DNA from: Bacteroidales bacterium
GTDB lineage: Bacteria > Bacteroidota > Bacteroidia > Bacteroidales > NBLH01
Direction of reading: 5' to 3'
Assembly (NCBI GenBank): GCA_029933755.1
Contig: JAOZNO010000127.1
Span: forward strand, 1-8,462
DNA length: 8,462 nt
Shown: piece after piece, positions 5,992-8,462 of the stretch
How the letters are laid out: each line of letters opens with the position of its first letter
Position numbering within the stretch: the first letter of the stretch is position 1
Translations under genes and position numbers: made by a program
The notes under the pieces: model-generated
Database searches by the model: none
What the model saw: the letters and a program-made list of their open reading frames with translations, nothing else
Told to the model about the DNA's origin: nothing

Positions 5992-7473
5992 TTATTCGGA
6001 TGGCAATTTTACTAAAACTACCTCAGCCCCAGCTTCAACTATGAAATAAGGTTTAAAAAACTGTTTCAAATAGCTGTATTGATAACTAAAATTATATCCT
6101 GATTTATGTTCATTTGCTTTGCTACCTCCATAATGAGTTATACCAGATTTATCATACAAATGAATTTTTGGTTTTACTTTTGCATTTTTTATTTTTATTT
6201 TTAAAACATTCTCTTTTTTTCCTTTTGGAATAAACTTTTCTTTAACAATTTCCATTTGAACTTTCAACTTTGGTGTTCCGTCATAATAAGCAATTTCAAT
6301 CTCGTGTTTTTCAATAGGTATTTTTAACTTTTCACCAAACTTAGTTTCATATTTATATTTTTCGTAAGCAATTGTATTTCCATATTTGTCATATTTTTCT
6401 GCAATTAGCTCTTTAATGCTTCCATCAGCATTATATGTTTCTGCTGTATAAGATAAATACTGATTCCCGACATAATTTAAAAACATAATTTTTTTTGTCA
6501 TTTTTTGATTTTTTAAAACATTTTGCGAAATCAAATTACCTTTTCTGTCATAGTCATATTCAATATATTCGTTAGTCTTATTACCATAATAATCTACGGT
6601 AAACACTTGCTTTTTTAAATGATTTTTATCGTCATATTCAGATTTAAATTCGTAAAAAACTTGTCCATTCATAACATAAACAGAATACACCTGCAATGTG
6701 TCGTTAATATAATTTATTTCAGACTTCGAGATTTCCATACCATCAGAGTTATATTCAATCAGTTTTGTCAGTTTCCCGGCAGGATTATATTCAAATATTT
6801 TTTTTCGTTTTACTTTTCCCTCAGTATTATATGCGGTTTCTTCAAGTAAATTACCTTTGTTATCTCTTTTATAAATAGTCTTTCCCTCTATATTGCCAAT
6901 ACCATTATATTCCGTGTAAGAAATTTTTTCATCATTGTTATCATACTTATATACTTTTTTATATCCACTTTTTTCTCCCAGGTATTTTGATTCCTCCAGT
7001 AATAAATATTTCGAATTGTATTTTTTTGTAACACCTTTTGTCATTTTATTATCATAGATACTCGTAAAATATTCCTCCATTACGGAACTTTGCGGATATT
7101 TATAATAAGTAAAACTATAATCATCGTCCTTATTTCCTATTGTAAATGCACTAACCGATAACAATAATCTATCTTCATCAAAATAGTAAATCGTTCTTTC
7201 ATAGGCAGTTTTACGTCCCGACTTAGTTCTGTCTTTCTGTTCAAATATTTTCCTCCCCGTTTCATCATACATATACCACTCTGCATTATTTTTTGTTGAG
7301 GCTTCATACGCTCCAAATTTTTCGGTAAAATCTTTCAGAATTGTTTTTTTGTATAAATAAACTGATCCTTTTATATAATTATCTTTTCGTGTTTCGTAAC
7401 TGAATTGTGCTGTTGCAGTTTGACTTACAAATACTAACAGCATTATATTTATATATAACTTAATATTTTTCAT
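5992..7473 (-). CDS. Secreted protein with degenerate YD-type repeats and unique C-terminal domain
   Basis: A 493-residue exported protein whose function I do not recognise. The signal peptide covers residues 1-22 or 23 (core IMLLVFVSQTATA). The body, roughly 65-380, is a chain of Tyr-rich beta units with the pattern Y-[DN]-x-x-G-[NK], about 20 residues apart, for example YMYDETGRKI (67-76), YNTEGKVKRK (215-224), YNPAGKLTKL (229-238), YNSDGMEISK (241-250), YDYDRKGNLIS (306-316) and YDKYGNTIAY (361-370). This resembles the YD repeats of RHS-like proteins and the MORN_2/YwqK-like repeats, but units are irregular and no RHS core or toxin tip is seen. Residues from about 390 to 493 lack the repeat and look like a separate beta domain ending in a hydrophobic strand (EVVLVKLPSE). 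No membrane segment or recognisable type IX sorting domain follows. It shares strand and exported character with both flanking genes. Confidence 0.75.
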   Translation of the reverse strand: MKNIKLYINIMLLVFVSQTATAQFSYETRKDNYIKGSVYLYKKTILKDFTEKFGAYEASTKNNAEWYMYDETGRKIFEQKDRTKSGRKTAYERTIYYFDEDRLLLSVSAFTIGNKDDDYSFTYYKYPQSSVMEEYFTSIYDNKMTKGVTKKYNSKYLLLEESKYLGEKSGYKKVYKYDNNDEKISYTEYNGIGNIEGKTIYKRDNKGNLLEETAYNTEGKVKRKKIFEYNPAGKLTKLIEYNSDGMEISKSEINYINDTLQVYSVYVMNGQVFYEFKSEYDDKNHLKKQVFTVDYYGNKTNEYIEYDYDRKGNLISQNVLKNQKMTKKIMFLNYVGNQYLSYTAETYNADGSIKELIAEKYDKYGNTIAYEKYKYETKFGEKLKIPIEKHEIEIAYYDGTPKLKVQMEIVKEKFIPKGKKENVLKIKIKNAKVKPKIHLYDKSGITHYGGSKANEHKSGYNFSYQYSYLKQFFKPYFIVEAGAEVVLVKLPSE

Positions 7474-7523
7474 AACTTTTTTTATTTTATACGATACTGA
7501 AAACGGGTTAAAATTAGACTTAT

Positions 7524-7550
7524 CAAAACCTATTACATGCTGATTAACAA
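7524..7550 (-). promoter_or_regulatory. Weak candidate promoter ahead of the YD-repeat gene
   Basis: The minus strand has TTG (7550-7548) and, after 15 bases, TAGGTTTT (7532-7525), close to the Bacteroidota -7 consensus TAnnTTTG. The spacer is shorter than usual. The 124-base gap to the preceding small gene leaves room for a separate promoter, so the YD-repeat and MORN genes may form their own transcript. Confidence 0.22.
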
Positions 7551-7597
7551 CACTTTAGATTATTTAACAATATGACAATTTAACCATTTAATGTGTA

Positions 7598-7984
7598 TTA
7601 ATACTTTTTTACAGAATATTCTTTAAAAGTTATATCAGGTATATTATTTCCTGCTTGAATTATTGCTTGTTGCGTTATATAAAACTTTTCTTCATATGTT
7701 GCTCCCGGTTTCAGGTAAAAATTACGTTTTTCAGATGTTCCGGTTATTTTATTATCATACACATAAACCGGATAAAAATAGATTGATTTATATTCCCCAC
7801 TCCTATTAACTACTTTTAAATGAAAATATGCATCTTTACTACCGTTATCAGGTACAAATCTACTTAAAAACTCTACTTTATTTTCTGTAAACCATACTTT
7901 CCAGTCTTGTGCAAAAGTTTTTTGGGTAAAACTGGTTAATGCAATTAAGATGGCAATAAATAGTACTTTTTTTGTATTCATCAT
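7598..7984 (-). CDS. Small secreted protein of unknown function
   Basis: A 128-residue protein that I do not recognise. It opens with two Met codons (7984 and 7981), either of which may be the start; both give the same mature protein. Residues 5-25 form a clear signal peptide (core VLFIAILIAL, cut after TFA, before QDW). The mature part of about 103 residues is rich in aromatic and beta-forming residues (YFHLKVVNRSG at 53-63, SIYFYPVYVYDN at 67-78, FYLKPGATYEEKFYIT at 88-103), consistent with a small beta-sandwich or Ig-like fold; it has no cysteine and no second membrane segment. An A-rich leader, including ten A in a row on the coding strand, precedes it. It is the first of three exported-protein genes on this strand, 124 bases ahead of the YD-repeat gene, and may act with it, which is inference from position only. 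Confidence 0.72.
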   Translation of the reverse strand: MMNTKKVLFIAILIALTSFTQKTFAQDWKVWFTENKVEFLSRFVPDNGSKDAYFHLKVVNRSGEYKSIYFYPVYVYDNKITGTSEKRNFYLKPGATYEEKFYITQQAIIQAGNNIPDITFKEYSVKKY

Positions 7985-8228
7985 TTTCTGTTTTAATTAA
8001 TTAATATTTTTTTTTTGATTTTGATATTATTTTTCATTCTAATAGCCAAATTTTATATTTGACTGACTTTTTAAATGGCTCTGAACTGCTGCCCTATCAC
8101 TAAACGCCCTATTTGATATTTGCAGTATTTATTGTAGCCTGTTTTTTATTCCTTTCTATGATATGAAGTGACAATGGATCACATGAAATAGTTGTGGACT
8201 TATGTTTTTCTAAGCATAAATGATTAGT

Positions 8229-8298
8229 CAGCAGATGACACAAATGAACGCAGATAAATGCACAGATGAAATCTGCGTTTATCTGAGATAATCTGTTG
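8229..8298. repeat. 70-bp imperfect inverted repeat of CAGAT/ATCTG units
   Basis: The left arm (8229-8255) and right arm (8271-8298) are imperfect reverse complements of 27 and 28 bases around a 15-base loop. AACGCAGAT (8247-8255) against ATCTGCGTT (8271-8279) is perfect, and CAGAT at 8232-8236 faces ATCTG at 8291-8295. A second register also exists: CAGATAAA (8251-8258) is complementary to TTTATCTG (8278-8285). The element thus has three CAGAT words on the left and three ATCTG words on the right. Sequences of the type ACGCAGAT...ATCTGCGTT...ATCTG are familiar to me as short dispersed intergenic repeats in environmental bacterial genomes; copy number here is unknown. No T tract follows, so it is not a typical terminator. 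Confidence 0.65.
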
Positions 8299-8383
8299 AT
8301 AAAATAAATAAAAATAACAAAATGCTATATCATAGCCATTGTAAATTCATCGGATAACTAAATGAAACTCCTCTCAGTAAGCT

Positions 8384-8462
8384 GACGAGGTATCTCATTC
8401 GAATCTTGATGTTTATTAGCGCATCATGATGCGGGAAATAAAACCCATGAGATTCCTTGACT
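8384..8462. repeat. Edge inverted repeat enclosing a 14-bp perfect palindrome
   Basis: GACGAGGTATCTCAT (8384-8398) read in reverse complement matches ATGAGATTCCTTGAC (8447-8461) at 12 of 15 bases, and the right copy reaches the window edge, so the element probably continues. Midway between them is the perfect palindrome CGCATCATGATGCG (8420-8433). ATGAGATTCCTCGACTTCGCTC-like sequence is familiar from dispersed intergenic repeats in Bacteroidota; whether this is such a repeat, the end of an insertion element or a miniature element cannot be decided from one copy. Confidence 0.5.

Larger units (their letters stand above)
7985..8462. other. Gene-free stretch with intergenic repeats
   Basis: I find no credible coding frame on either strand in these 478 bases and no tRNA-like or rRNA-like sequence. 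The first 100 bases are the AT-rich 5' region of the small secreted gene, including a run of ten T (8007-8016). Bases from about 8065 to 8225 show nothing I can name. The right half carries the two inverted-repeat elements listed separately. Confidence 0.6.

Noticed and set aside
6619..6849. Plus-strand frame of 76 codons inside the YD-repeat gene
   Set aside because: It is antisense to a clear repeat-bearing coding region and is Phe/Ile-rich as expected of a shadow.
5992..7473. Contact-dependent or RHS toxin with an immunity gene
   Set aside because: The repeats are irregular, no RHS core or nuclease/toxin tip is visible, and both neighbouring genes encode exported proteins without immunity features.
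8054..8061. Perfect plus-strand TATATTTG -7 box that might drive a small RNA into the gene-free right end
   Set aside because: No TTG-type -33 element lies at a suitable distance and no gene or structured RNA with a terminator follows, so the match is likely chance in AT-rich DNA.
8229..8298. CRISPR-like array from the repeated CAGAT words
   Set aside because: The words are five to eight bases long, in opposite orientations and irregularly spaced, without spacers of uniform length.

Overview
The window is AT-rich bacterial DNA that reads as Bacteroidota, probably an environmental Bacteroidales/Marinilabiliales- or Flavobacteriia-like lineage. This is an inference from several things: start codons sit behind A-rich leaders with no clear Shine-Dalgarno, sequences resembling the Bacteroidota TTG / TAnnTTTG promoter occur, many products carry signal peptides, and the intergenic repeats are of a kind seen in such genomes. 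No rRNA, tRNA, CRISPR array, transposase or integrase is visible.

Left part (1-615, minus strand): the 5' end of a lipoprotein gene leaves the window at base 1. Its first 42 residues show a lipobox and the opening strand of a BtuF/FhuD-type periplasmic binding protein. Upstream on the same strand is a well-conserved cobalamin riboswitch (540-360), followed by an unusually long leader of about 230 nt with several complementary segments. Together these indicate a B12-repressed corrinoid uptake gene or operon.

Middle part (642-5088, plus strand): three closely spaced co-directional genes. They encode a PLP-dependent threonine/serine dehydratase without a regulatory ACT domain, an unrecognised 108-residue protein with a hydrophobic N-terminus, and a full-length SbcC (Rad50-like) ATPase with intact Walker, signature and zinc-hook motifs. 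The usual partner sbcD is not next to sbcC in this window.

Right part (5287-7984, minus strand): three genes for exported proteins, convergent with sbcC. In transcription order they are a small secreted protein (128 aa), a 493-aa protein with degenerate YD-type repeats and a repeat-free C-terminal domain, and a 225-aa protein with three MORN repeats and a beta-rich C-terminal region. They resemble a cell-envelope module of unknown function. The 5965-5991 gap is short enough for co-transcription of the last two; the first may be separate.

Right end (7985-8462): no gene is visible. It holds a 70-bp inverted repeat built from CAGAT/ATCTG units and, at the edge, a second inverted repeat enclosing a 14-bp perfect palindrome. 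Both look like dispersed intergenic repeats. I see no strong evidence for a new defence or mobile system. The most rewarding targets are the B12 leader, the orphan sbcC context and the secreted repeat-protein cluster.
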